A model generated the notes under the pieces. It did not search any database. It saw only the letters and a program-made list of their open reading frames with translations, and had not been told where the DNA came from. From Aptenodytes patagonicus (Eukaryota; Chordata; Aves; Sphenisciformes; Spheniscidae), in the NCBI RefSeq assembly GCF_965638725.1, contig NC_134955.1:12490316-12554315 (forward strand): a stretch of DNA of 64,000 nucleotides, read 5' to 3'. Each line of letters opens with the position of its first letter. Position 1 is the stretch's first letter. The position numbers and the translations under genes were made by a program. Shown here piece after piece: positions 12,701 through 26,400 of this stretch.

Positions 12701-15700
12701 CTGAAGACAATCCTTTTTTCTTTTTTTTGTTTTTAAATAGTATCTATGTTTCCTTGTGATCATTCACAATAGAGGCTCTTCTAGAAAAAGTTACATAGTC
12801 CGTAATGATTGTCAATGGAGCACATCTCTCTGAATCCTATCTACTTTTCGAAACTCGTGCAGGCTTGGGACATGCTGTACTTAAAAAAGCCCACAGAGCC
12901 ACCTAGTGCTTAAATTAAAAAATTACAGTTTTGTGTGCTTTGGACTTCTATGTGCAAGAGCAAGATCTAGGTGCAATCTCAACGGTCAGAGAGGGAAAAC
13001 AGCTCATAATCTTTCATGTTAATCCCTGACAGTTCTTGTTTCTTACAAACTCTACAGTTATTGGTGCTAGAATTAACAGTGTTAAAATTGTACGTGGAGA
13101 TTTCTATTACTTCACTAGAGACACCCAAGACTAGTCAAAAAGTTTTCTCTGATATTTAGCCTCAGCCACTTTCATATTATCATTTTTAGTCATACATTTT
13201 AAGTTCTTCTTGGCATTTAAACCCTTCAGATACCTGTGCTGCTTCGTTGCCTGGCTGCTTCAGGGTGTATACTTAATCAGTTGTTTTCAGTAGTGTGGCC
13301 TTCCTTCTGTGAACTGTCTTTTTGACAGTCTGGCATATCAAACTTGATGCAGTGCTCTGGAGTTGATCAGAAAGCTGGGAAAAGGCCACATTTCAGGTTT
13401 CTTACTTTTTTCCTCGAAATACTGCAACAAGCTTCAATGGCTGTTATCTCCCTTCCCAGTAATCAGCATGCATGCATACATGCACACACACAACAGACAT
13501 GCACACAATTTACACTGATTTTTTCCTCATCATTTCTCATGGTGAGCTCAGATATAATTGCTCAACATTTGTCATCCACAGTCATTTCCCTTATTACATA
13601 TTCACATTGCCATTTTCTGCCTCTATGAGTATCTTCTAGAGAAAAAGAAACATGATTTTTACAGTTATTGACTAAATAGTTGGGCTGGCTTTGGTCTCCT
13701 AATGTGACCTAAGAAGGTGAGTGCAGATCAACTAATGACTACTCAACAGACAGGCAAAACAGAATTTTGCTGCCCTATGGAGAAAAGACTGGGGTCAAAG
13801 CAGAGCTGGGACCATGGCTGAGCCAACCTAACAGTTCTCTGCTGCCACGGGAGATGTAGGACAGGGGACAAAAGGAGTCACATCGAGAAGAGCCACTGGT
13901 GTTTCTGAGGCAAACCACTTCTTCCGAAGTCCACATCAGAAGTCGTTGTCCCATAATCATTCTCCTTCTTTTTTTCTTTTTTTTTTCCCTGTCCAAGTCT
14001 GGTCTAACAGTATGGTTTTCTTAGGCAGCATGCAGTGATTCATTTAAATCCTGATGTCCATTTAGCAATCTAGCATATGTGTAATTCAAAGGTAGGACAG
14101 GCTTTGGGCATGGGAACTTATCTGACCTAACTTTAGATGTTTGAAAGATAGTTGTCTAAATCTAAGCTGGTGTTCAAAGATTCTTTATAGTCCATGAGAA
14201 GAAGCAAATGCTGTCAAAAAAATGGCTTCTTTTGATGTCCACATAGGTGCCTAAGAATGCTGGAGTCAATCATTCTCAAGAGTTGAATCCCATGTGGCCA
14301 ACAGTAACTACTAAAAATCAGTTGCTTACCAGGAATCTCGGAGTGAGGCAGAATTATATTAGTTATTTTGGAAGCTACTTCTGGATGGCCATCTTAGACA
14401 GGAGCGACTATGTAATAAGAATGCTATCCTTTAAAGGAATCACTTAACAGCTGTAGTCCTTTCAGTAATTGCCCAGTGTGCTCAAGAAAGGAAACTGAGT
14501 GAGTCTTGTGCTTTATAAACCTATTTTGCTTATTATTGGTAGTTCTTCTGCCCACTATATATTTAAAGTTTTTAAAAACAGTTGGAGTTTCTTCAGTGAT
14601 AATATTGCCAAAAGTCGAAATTCAGGTTCTGATAATATCACAATGCATTACTGCTATATTCTGTTTACTGAATCCCTTCAAAGGGGCTATCATATTATCA
14701 CTATGGCCTCAAAAAAATGTTAGTCTTGTTTAATCGTTAGAACAAAGAGCTGGAGGCCAGAAAGATCATAATACAACAATTAGGGACAGAGAAGAGCCAA
14801 CGGTGTGGTTCACAGAAAACAGAGACAAGAAAAGACCTGTCTGAGTCTGTGGAGTGTTTCCATTTTCCCCAGCTGATGTACTGCACAAGCCCATGATATA
14901 TCCAGTTTCTCCAGAATTTAAGTTTACATTAAAGTAGATCATGTGCCAAGCCATCCTGTTTACAGAAGCTTTTGTCTACACAAGGAAATTGACTGATACA
15001 GCTCTCATGGCATAAGCTATTTCTGAGCTATTCTAAAAGCTGCAACTAGTTATTTAAGAGCAACTATTGTGGAATAGCTTATGCTACAGTGGTTACACCC
15101 ATCACTTTCCCTGGAGAGAAGAAAATCCATTACAATATTCTAAACATGAACTCATTGTAAACTTTTGCAGCATTTTCTTCAGGACTCTACAAATAGGCAA
15201 CTTGAAATAATATTCTGAATGACGTTAGTTGTCTTTGAACAGTTAACTCTCAAATCTAATGGCATGACTTGGAATGCTTAGCAAAACTTTTTGGTTGGAG
15301 GCAATTAGAATTAAGCATGAGAAGAAAGAGGAAATATTACAGGGAGGAAAACTCCGAGGGAAGGGAAGAAAAAGGCAGAAAAGGGGACTGAAAAGGAATT
15401 AGTAGCAGCAAAAGGAAAACTAAAGAAGAAAATCAAAGTGCAGAAATAACAGTGAAAGTCAAGATGGGAATGTTTCCTCAACTGAGAAAAAATTGTGGTA
15501 GTAAGCCTGAGTTAGCTACCACAGTACGAAAGGATAGTTTATCCCCTTGATCTTAATGCCAGTACCCCGCTGATATCAGTGTGCATCTTGCTGTAGATCG
15601 TGTATCATATAGTCCTAAATTTAGACAAGCAGTCATTAAACATGGAATTTGGACTTCTCTGCAGAATGACTTTGCACATCCCTCACACAGGTCCCAATGC

Positions 15701-18700
15701 CAAGACAGTATTTCTCCATTGCATGCCCATGTTTGTTCTGCCAGCCTTTTCATTACTTGCTTCATTTACTCACGGTATGTCAAAGCCCGACTCTGTGACA
15801 TTTCAGTCTGAGTATCTTTTAAAAGAACTGTTTTTTCTATCTGTTTTGAACAGTACAAAGCAACTTGCTGTTTGTTTCCCTCCCTGTGGGAGATGCTTCT
15901 GTCTTTCTAGCAGACTTAAATACTGTGATAGATTGAAGGAAAAGTAAGTTGTTTCCACATGTATGGCACGAGCTGTCAAGCAGGTGAAATGACAAGGACC
16001 CATGCTGTGCAACAAGAGCCAATAAGGACAGAACAGGGAAGCAGAACCACCTCTCTCAGACCTGCCCTGAGATACTGTCTGAGATGGTGTGCCCCTAGTC
16101 TGTCAGCTTCCCACACAATTCATGGACAGGTTTTGCCCATTCTTGCAGGATCAGGAGCTAAAGTGATTTTACAGAAGTGTTGCTTCTTTTATTTGCATAA
16201 TTCAGGAGCTGATAAAAGATTAACTTGATCAAAAAATATAATTAATTGTAGTTGTGATAACTGAGGGAATGTTATCCATGTAATGGAAACTTTTGCCTGT
16301 TTTTTAATGTTTAGGTGCGTATTTAATGCCTGTGTATGAATGTGTATCCACATTTGCTAAGAAAGCCTTTCTATCTGAGATTAGGAATAAAAGGGAATCC
16401 TTTGTTTTAAATCTTATAGTTTGACCAAACAATTAGTCAAGGAGTTTAGATGAACCTTTTACTCCAAATGTTTCTACAGGGGAATGAAACTTCAACAAAA
16501 AACCAAAGAAGCCAGGTGCTATAAATGGGTCTATAAAGTGGAAAAGGCTCAAGCACATAAAAGTACTAGAGAAAAAAATGGAAGGATTTTATATAGGGTG
16601 GAACTGAAAACATGGGACAGGAGGTCTGAGTTAGCTCAGGAAGTGAGATCTGAGGAAGTAAGCTGGACAGGAGAAACTCTGTCTGGAGCTTTCAGAGAAG
16701 GGTTCTAGATAACTCCAGATGATATGGTATCTACTTGTAACAAGTGATTTAGGATGCATCAAGAAAATACACATTGTATTTCTTGGGTTATCCAAATGAA
16801 GAGCAGTAATGTTTTAAAAATACATGCAATGTGTGTTATAGTGTGTATACCTTCCACCTTAGGTACTTCCTAAGGTATAAAATATAATTCCAACTATAGT
16901 TTTGCAGAGAGTGCCTTGGGGTTCACTTGGGATTCTGAAAACTGGAGACAGATCAGTTGTTGGGTCTATTTCTGTGAAGGGAGAACAGAGAATCTGTGTC
17001 CAGGAAATGTATGTACTGTGGAGGCTGATGGAAGAGGTAATGCTGTAGCCTACTAAGAAAAGCTTAGTGCTACAAGTGGACTGAAATCCAGCACAGCAGT
17101 TTGGGGAGCATATATTGCTGCAGTTTGAACAGATCTATGGACCAAAGGTGGGTAGATGAGTTCACAAATAATTTCTCTGTGTGAAGTTATCAGGGACATA
17201 AGGGCTCTTTAAGGGCCCTGTAGAAAGAGGGAAAAATGAGAACCAAGGGTAGCAAGGTGAAGCCAGCAAATTCAAATGAGAAGTTAGGCATGCTTTTTAA
17301 GTGTGTATGATTAATCAATGTCAGGGAAGTTGCTGATTTTCTACCTCTTGATATTCTCACTTGAAAAGCAGTGTACTTTTCTGGAAGCAATACTTCAGTT
17401 GAACAGAGTTGTGGATCTCAATATAGTAATAAATGGATAAAATGTAATGGTCTTGACAAACAGTCAAACTAAGAGATCTATTGGTTCATCCTGGCCTTAA
17501 ATTCTCTGAATCTGTGAAATTTCTTAGACAGCTTTGACTTCCTCATCCTAGATTTCATATTGCTTCTTTCTGCATTCGGTTTAATGTTTTAAATTCATGC
17601 CTGAAGGCCAGAGGTGCTTTTTTTGTTGTTGTTTAAACACTAACTGGAGGCTGAAAACATTTCTGTGTGTCCAAATCTGGGAAAATGCGGAATGATTATA
17701 TTACCAAAGGGAGAGAGAAAAAAAAAGAAGGAGGAATACTGTGTACCCAACAAAACAGAGGCAAGAATGCAGGAATGTAAATGTGTTACAGGCTGTTATT
17801 AGGATTTTGGATGCAAAAAAAAAAACTTAGAAAAGACTGAAGAGTTGAAAAGGCATAATACAATCCAATTTATTTAGACTAGACATTGCCTTCCCTAGAT
17901 TGCTAAGGTGACAGGAAAAAATTATGAAAAGAAGGTAATCATGCTTGTTTTAAGTCTGGCAGTTTCCACTGAAATGCCTGTCTCTCTATAACAGTTTTTT
18001 TGAAGAAAGTGCCTTGGGGAATTACTAGAAAAATGAGCTTTATTAAGTGTTCATGGCCATCTGAACTACCCACCCATCCAGTATAAATGTGTTCTGGCAA
18101 AACAAGTGTTTGTGTTGCCATGGCCTTTCCCATGATGTTATTTTCTTAAGCAAAAGCATTTTTCTAGCTGAGATCTTAACAAGGACACAGGCAGGGCGCC
18201 ATGATTCAGTCCTTGAAGAGAAAAATAATGATTTGGAGGGAATGGTGAAGGAAAGAGATGGTCTCAGAGGGGGTAGAACAGAGGACTTAGTTATCTGGTG
18301 ACTCTTTTGCCCAACAGAAGCAGTGATCCCTTCCACTAATCACTCCAGTTCTGTGGGAAAGTAGTGCAGCCTCCGTCAGCCCTGCAGAAACGCTGATAGG
18401 CCCAGTGCTAATATTCTCCTGTAGCATCCTCAGTATAGGGAAAACTCTCTTAAAAATAGCAGCTCAATTGTTATTTGCTGAGCAAATCACATGCCTTGGA
18501 TACAGGCTTCCTCAAATCAGGTCATAGGGCCCTGTGCTGTGCACAGGTACAGGGACTCTACACAAAAATATGTTCCCAAGGTCTACATGGATCCCTGTGA
18601 TTTATCTGCAAGATTTGAACTGTTCTATATACTGCTTTTTTTTATCTTCCTTTGCCGTGCAAAATCACTTAGGGAAGGTCCTGCCTAAGGGTTTCACATT

Positions 18701-21700
18701 CGTTTCTATCCTCCAGTGAATACTTCTGCAAGTGAAAATAATTGTGAATTTTACCTTGTTTACTGATTTATACTCTGGTTTTAGATTAATAACAAAGTGT
18801 TTTATCATAAAAACTAGTGAGCTGGTCACATAAGCATTGAACATTATTACATAGTTAGTATACGTCACAGCAACTAAAGCAAAACTAACGGGTGCTTACA
18901 TAAAGTGCATAAGAACAAGGCAGGTATTGAGTCACCCTTTCCCTGCATATCTTCCCAAATTCCAGTAATCATCAGTTTGTGAGGTAGAAGTCATATCTGA
19001 ATCCTTCTGCTTCCCATCTACCAAGGGGCCACAAATTCCTTTCTGAAGGAATAAAAGACAAAAAAGAACAGCAGGACCAAAGGCTGGGGCTTAGGTCTCA
19101 TAGGGTTTCTATGAGATTTGGGCATTTTCCTTCCTTCAGTTCCTGTGAGATAACTCTTCTCTCTCAGACTGCTTTCATACCCACATAGCTCCATGACTCA
19201 CAGCAGAACATTGATCTCACCAGAGAAAGTAAAGGGAATAAGGTCCACGAATGCTAAATGTAGGTCCAAATCCAGTTAAGTATCTATTTGTAGGAGAGAA
19301 CACATTACAAAAAAACAGTAATGAAAAATAAAAATAGAATAGACCTCTTGGGTCATCTTATCCCCCCCAAATTAATTTTCATCATAACACAAAACACATC
19401 ATGAGATGGTGAGCAGTACCCCTTCTGTTTGAAGCAATGTGGTCCACATCTCACTGATACCTGAACGCAACACCATTTCAGCAAACAGATGAATTGCAGA
19501 ACTATGGCAAAACAAACAAAGCAACATGGAACATGTTTTATTTACCTTTAAATAAAATTAATTAGCTGGAAACTAAGAGAGCAAATAGCATTTGATAGAA
19601 TTAACAGAATATGCTAGAACTTTACTCCAAAAAATGTGTAATGTGTTCCCCTAACTGCTGAGACCCATACAGTCTCATGCTCCTGCATTGAGATTACTTT
19701 TAGAAATCCCAGGAACAGAGCTCTCCTCAGTCCTCTGGGAAGCAATTCCTCAGCCTACCACTCACAATAAGTTCTTCCTGTTCAACATTTACCTGCCATC
19801 TCATTGGTCTTGTTGGAGTATCTTCAATAGCTCTTACTTGTCTTTCATATTCATAACCCAGAAAATCACAAGATATCTAATTTAAAGCTAACAATCCACA
19901 GAAAGGAGAACTTGAGATAAATCCAGCTTGCTTTATGCAACTAATTCCAATGAAGTTAAAAGGCTATTTAGGGGAGGGAAGCAAACTTACACCATTACGT
20001 AACGCGAGACACATCTTTGGTTTTTTTCTTAATATGACCTTTTGAAAATTAGATTAGAAAGAGAATTCCAAATTAAAATTGAATCAATTAAGTCTCTTGG
20101 TCTTGCAATTAAGGAGGGATGTGTCTGATGCATGAGGCAATACTGGAACTGTATATTGTGGGATGTATCTGACTCATGGTCCTAAGTGGATTTAGTTGTC
20201 ACAGTGTGATGTAGGGAGTTTGCAAGCTCCATTCAGCAAGAAAAGGGTTGACCTAGATAATGATTCTGGAGCAGAGGGAAAGGGAACCAGCTACAGAGGA
20301 TGACAAGGCTGCCAGGAGAGCAGCAAGAATCACTCAGAATGTAACACCACTTAGAGGGAGGCCTTTCTAAGTTGATGCTGACAGGAATTTGGCGATGTGG
20401 GGGAAGCAAGAGGGATCTAGAAGCTGGAGATAGGACTATAAATTGAGTTAGTGGCGCTTATCTGTCACAAACAGTGACAGTAATTTATAGGTGTACCTCA
20501 GTTGTCACAATTCACCCAGGTTGCTTGTAAAAACTCTTGAAAGATGGCCTATTCACATGCATTTCCTCTCTTGGAGTTTATAGTCCCTAGAGCAGAAAGT
20601 GCTTAATGGAGGTAGTATTCTCTACTTCAGCTACAGATGGGTGTATTAGTGAGAGCTGCTTCTGGTTTTATCTTTGAAAGGACCAGTTTTCAATTTGAGA
20701 CTGCTGAAAGAGTGGATATGCATTTAATTCAGCCATTCCTACTACTGAAGCCATAAGCCCCATGGCTGGGTTGGGCAAGTCCATGTGGAATGGCATTGGG
20801 AATGGCTACAGTCACTTTTAGTGTCTCTGTCTGCAGATGTGAGTAAGGCTCCTTTGAATGTGATCGTGGAAGATTAATTCCCATGACTTCAACATCTGAA
20901 TAGAAAAAGATTAAGATGCATTTTTATGTGATGGGAAAATTAAGCTAAATTAGCCTCATGAACAATGAAAGCTTATAAAATAGTCCACCTTCAACAAAAC
21001 GCTAAAGAACACAATGTAATTACAACTTAGTTCCAAGTATGTACTTTTTTATTATGAAAATTAATAGTACATTTAATTAATACAGAATTATTTGGAATGA
21101 CATGCTTTACTGAAGAAATAATGATGAATTCCTGAACATTAGAGATAAGTGTTGTGGTTCCTATGATAACATATTTTTAGCTGGCTAACATATGAAGGCA
21201 TTTAGAATTGTCCCAGTTTCTTTAAAGGAAAATAATTTCTTTCACAAAATACTTTAAAATTATTCTTACATAACTTACAGGGAACTTACTGGGCTTTTAT
21301 TAAGTTGGAATGTTAATCAAGCACATATATTGCCTAATCTTAAAACAAATAGAAATCAGCAGGTATTTTATAACTTGGCAGTATGTTATGTACTTCCCAA
21401 TATGCATGTGGGATCAATCAGACACCCAGTTCTCTTCATATTTCCAAATAAGCTATGTGATTCTAAATTTTGATTAAAGAGAGATCCAGAACCTCATTTA
21501 TTATATAAATGAACAGTAAGATAACTCTTCTGTTTAGAACTTGAGGATGGGCAGTGGGAGATGTGGGTTTTAATTCCTAACCTGCCTTATTAATCATGGA
21601 AAACCTGTTAAGAACCAACCATTTCTTTGATGTCTTGATGGTTTGTCTGTCAATTAATTAGCTGTCCTTTAAGGTCTACTATCATGGCCCTACATGGAGA

Positions 21701-22894
21701 TGTAAGTGAGCATAAAATGTCCCCTTTATTTCTCAGTTGAGCTTAATCCTACAGGTAAGAGAGGTAAAGCAGGCTCTGTAGAACTACAAAGGAGGCTTTG
21801 GTTCACTTTCCTCAATCATTTGCTAAGATCATTGCACTAAAGAGACTTTGGTTTCATCTGATGCAAGACAGGAGCAGTTTTCTTAGTCTGGGAACACAGA
21901 CAACTCCATGCTAAAGATTACAAAGTGATGATCCAGTTCTAATTGTCGGGGGGTGTGTGTGTGTTCCAATCATTAAATAAACTAAGGCTTAACAAAATGT
22001 AAAAATTAGATTTAGTCTAATTATAAAATCTTAGTTATAGATGGATAAAGACCTTTAAGTTATGCGGTTAAAATGTTGCAAACCTTCTTTATAAAAAGCT
22101 TAAAATAATTCTGACCTAGTTCGTGTTTGCATTCAGATACTGCTGTAAGCTGAATTACAATAGTCCAGTTGTATATCTCTTATGTTTTAGATGAGAATGA
22201 TCTGGTAATGTATTTCACTTTGAATTAGCAATCGAATAGCATAAGTTCAACATTTGTCCACTGCTTTTTAAATGCCAATGCTAATGTATGTTGTAAATAG
22301 TCTAAGAATGACTGTCACCATTGGTCTATCACAGAGAGGTATTAAGTCCTCTGTTGAGATTCATAAACAATATGCTGTTAATTTCTTGTATAGAAATGAA
22401 GACAGCTGATAACACCCAACAGTGACACAGTGGGATTCAGCACAGTGGAAGTCAGCTTGGAAGTGGAGGCCTTCCCTGTGCCTATGACTTGCTTCTTCCA
22501 AAGATTGTCACCTCTGCTGCAGGGACAGTTGAACTGCATGCAAAAATGCTCCCAAATCACCAGATTCTATAACATAAGCATAATCAGTCCTGATTTTATA
22601 GTGGAACAGTTTAGAAATGGCTGGATGGATTATTCCATTTCCCTGCTGTAGGAAGCAAAAAGCAATCATAAAGATAGGCAGCTGAAGGCCACCATCAGTT
22701 AAATCCGCCTATGTTTGTGAGTCAACACTTTCACATATTAGAGGGGGCAAATAATACCAAACTTCAAAGGAAAATGCAACTGGCGACTGGCAATCACTTG
22801 TTTGCAGCAAATCAATATAGGTAACCAAAAGTTTGGTTGTATGTTGAACATTGCCTCCAAAACTTTAAAGGGCCAGAGAGCTGGCAAACCTATC
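9717..22894. other. Intergenic DNA between AMPD3 and ADM
   Basis: Roughly 13 kb of AT-rich sequence with only short, random-looking open frames. Local features are a small CA/ATGC-rich microsatellite near 13465-13510 and a purine-rich tract at about 15300-15470. No exon, RNA gene or transposon family was recognised. Very old repeats could be missed by eye. Confidence 0.5.
15300..15470. repeat. Purine-rich (GA) low-complexity tract
   Basis: The plus strand is strongly enriched in A and G with few pyrimidines for about 170 bp. It has no fixed period. Such strand-asymmetric tracts may adopt unusual structures but are common in vertebrate genomes. Confidence 0.6.
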
Positions 22895-23497
22895 TGTATT
22901 GGGTCTTGCTGGGATGGAATTAATTTTCCCCATGGCAGCCCTCATAGTGCTGTGCTTTGTACTGGTAGCTAGAATTGTGTATTGGTGTGTTGATAACACA
23001 CCAGTGTTTTGGCTACAACTGAGCAGTGCTTGCACAGCACCAAGGCTGTCTCTCCAACATTCCCCCTAACCCCCAAAGGCCAGTAGGCTGGGGGAGGGCA
23101 AGATCTTGGGAGGGGACATAGCCAGGACAGCTGACCCAAACTGACCAAAGGGATATTGCATACCATATGACGTCTGCTCAGCAATAAAAGCTAAGAGAAA
23201 GCAGCGGGGGAGCATTCGTTAGTACGACGTTTGTCTTCTGGAGCAACCGCTACGCGTACTGAAGCCCTACTTCCCAGGAAGTGACTGGACATCGCCTGCT
23301 GATGGGAAGTAGAGAATAAATCTTTTGGTTTTCCTTTGCTTCTGCACGTGGCCTTTGCTTTTGCTTTATTAAACTGCCTTTATCTTGACCCACAAGTTCT
23401 TTTCCATCTTATTTTCTCTCCCCTTGTCCTGCTGAGGAGGGGAGTGATAGAGCGGCTTGGTGGGCACCTGGTGGCCAGCCAAGGTCAACCCACCACA
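22895..23497 (+). mobile_element. Solo LTR of an avian ERVL-like endogenous retrovirus
   Basis: A 603-bp unit begins TGTATTGGGTC and ends CCACCACA, giving the TG...CA ends of an LTR. The body matches a common avian ERVL-type LTR: CAGCCCTCATAGTGCTGTGC near the start, the segment GGACAGCTGACC, a CRE-like TGACGTC at 23168-23174, a TATA-like AATAAAAG at 23183-23190, the stretch CGCTACGCGT, and a second AATAAA at 23315-23320. No internal gag, pol or env sequence is attached on either side, so it is a recombination-derived solo LTR. The flanking 5-mers (CTATC and CTGTT) match only partly, which suggests an old insertion with decayed target duplication. Confidence 0.85.
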
Positions 23498-26400
23498 CTG
23501 TTGGACAGATGTTATGGAAATGTTGTGATGAACTTCATTTAAGTTGGATGCATTTTTATCCCTGTAAAGATCACGACATGGCCAAGAAATGGAAGTGTAT
23601 TCTTGTCCAAATTCTGTGTTTGTCCTCTGTGTCTGAAGGACTGAAGGATGTTTGCCAAACTATTCAGTTGTTGGTCAGAAGTTGGAAGAGCTACCAGAAT
23701 ATGCTCCCCTAATACTTATGAATTATATGATTTCGTGTATCACGTTGCCAGCTTTTGAAATAGTGCTAAGGTATCGAAATGACTAGGATGATCCAGAAAT
23801 TAACTATTTTGTGAATCTAATCAGTTGCTGTGAAGGACATCAACTACCTTAGAACATTGTGGTTCCTCATTGATGTTACTCAGGAGATGTTTGTGGCAAG
23901 TGATCTCTGATTTCAAACTCTTAGAAAGAATTTGAGAATATGGATCACAGATCTCCAGCACAGTGGCGGATAGTCATCTGCACTGATAATATGTTTGGGA
24001 TGAAATCTTGGCTCCACTGAGGTCAATGCAAGTTTGCAATTGCTGCTTAATAATAAGACCGTACAGCTGAATGAGGGGGGTGGTTCTTTGGGGTTTTTTA
24101 GTTAATTTTTCCCTAAAGCAAACTAGCCTTCAAGGTGTTACCAGTTCTGGGAAACAATGAAATCTCTTGTTCTGCTCTCTGGGATTTCCTGTTATTGCAT
24201 GAATGAAAAACAAAGAAAATGGGCTCTGTATCTTGGAACCTTCAGAAAGGGAACTGAGGCCAGTCAAAGTGTCTGCTCCTTTCAGAAGATTTTGGTGTGG
24301 TTATGAGTCTTGGAGATTGGTTTGAGTTCCCATTCTATTTAAGAGACAGCAATTATAAAATTAAGCCACTCGAGGTCATGTCAGTGTTGCTAGGCACTAG
24401 ACAGCCATGCTTCTTGGTGCTGGGCCATTGTGCAGAGTCTGCCTTGGGAGATATCCCAAGGATACCCGCTGAGTATGAAAGGAGCACTCAGCCAAGAAAA
24501 GCAGGAAAAAGTGTTCTTCTGAAGTGGGGGAAGGGATGCTGTTTGTTTTCTGTTTTTAATCCGTAGAAGTCCAAGAAAGGGAACAAAAAAATTAAAGAGT
24601 GGGAGGACTGAACTGGAGGGGAGGGGAGTAAAAGTATCTTTTTACATCAAGAATGGCCAGAGCAGACCACTGTTTAAACCTTGGAACTTCATTATTCTTG
24701 GTCCAGCTGGCAGTCCGTTAGAAGAGTCCTCCTGACTCCTGGGTATCCAGACAAGTTTGGAGAAATGCAGGTTTTCCCATTTCCACTCTTGCAGGAGTAA
24801 CAACTTCCTTGCCAGAAGCACTGACTAGGGGAAAGCTACATATCTGCAACTAGAGTAAGGACAGAGACAACTGGGTTGCTGCTTCAGGACCCCAGAGGGG
24901 ACTTCTAGTACACAGCCAAGAAGAGTCTGTCAGTGTTGGCGCTGAAGGCAGTTAACTGACTGCATTGTGTCTGTGTTGACAAAGATTCCCTCAAAGTACC
25001 ATATTAGTCAAAACCTCTGCTGTAATATACAAGTTAGATTCCCAAAGGTTAACTGCTCTCTGCCAGAAGAAATTGGTTTCTGTCTCATCATTTCCTGCAG
25101 AGCTTTCAGAAGCAGGACATAAGCGTGTCACCAGAGCCACAGGAAGGGGATGGTTCGTCTTGCCTGGCAGCCCCTGAAAACCCACATCCTCCCTGATACT
25201 TTTTTGCCTAACTGTTTGAAAACATGTCACTGAAAGGTGCTTGCAGGCAATAGACATTTCTCTTTACTGCTTCAGTAAAAATGTCCATCCTGGCAAAATG
25301 CGGTGAGACCAACTGCGATGCTGCCTGAAGTGAAGAGTATCAGCCATGGGCTTTTTCCAGTGGCCAGACCAAGGGAAGCAGAGATTACAGTTCTCAAGGT
25401 GAAGTGAAGGCTTTGCCTCTTCCCTGCCATAGCTGATCAAGGCTAAAGCATGCCTTGGTATTGCAGCGAGACCAGGAAGTCCTTCTCTCTATTATCTGTG
25501 TTCTTTTCAATGCCTTCTAGTAACCAAAAAGACAGGCAAGGGATCCATCAAATGGCACATGCAGAACAGAAGAGAATCATGGGGCAGGAAAAGGCACTTT
25601 TCTGGAGGAAAACTGAAGATTGTGGGAGAAAAACTGAGCTCCATTTTGTTAATTGTGTTGAATTCAGCAAGGTAAACCATAAGCCTATAACTTTTAAAAA
25701 TAATATTCTCTGTTGCAATATATAACAGCCTTTATGAACTGTTATTTCTCTCTTACCACTTTGCCTTTCAAGGCATTTTGAATTTTTAAGTCTTCTGTCC
25801 AAGTGAGGGCATATCTGCATGCACCACCTAACTTCTCTAACTATGTATATATACATATTTTTAAAGAATTGTATATAGAGGGAAAATAACCAAAATAATA
25901 GAAACAGATAACCCTGGAACCTTAACACAATATTTTTGGTTTCCTTGAAAATTATTTGCAGATTTGCTGAAGAAAAACTTGAGTTCACAAAGACTACAGA
26001 TTCCTACAAGAGGTAATAGGAAAAAGATTTTAACTTGATGCATTTCCCATTTTCTTAGACTTCCAACCAGCTTTTTCCAAAGCTAAACAGTAACACCTAA
26101 ACACTGGCATACACATGCAGATTTCATTTAGAACGTTCAAAGGTCAGTTCTGAGCAACTATGTGCTTTGGAAATCCATTTAGGGGCACAGATACTGTTAT
26201 TAGACAGTAAACAAATGAAGATGGACATTTATGCCTCTAGCTGAACATTCCACAAACTTATAGAGAAGTCCACACCTAAATAATTTTAATATTAAGTATC
26301 GTGATATTCTGGGATTCCATACATTTTATAACTTCTTAGATACATTTAGTTAATTCTTGTTATTAATAAAAGGCATCTTTAACCAGCTATATCATCTCCT

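Noticed and set aside
25548-25988. 146-codon minus-strand frame
   Set aside because: AT-rich composition with many Phe/Leu/Ile and no recognisable family; probably random.
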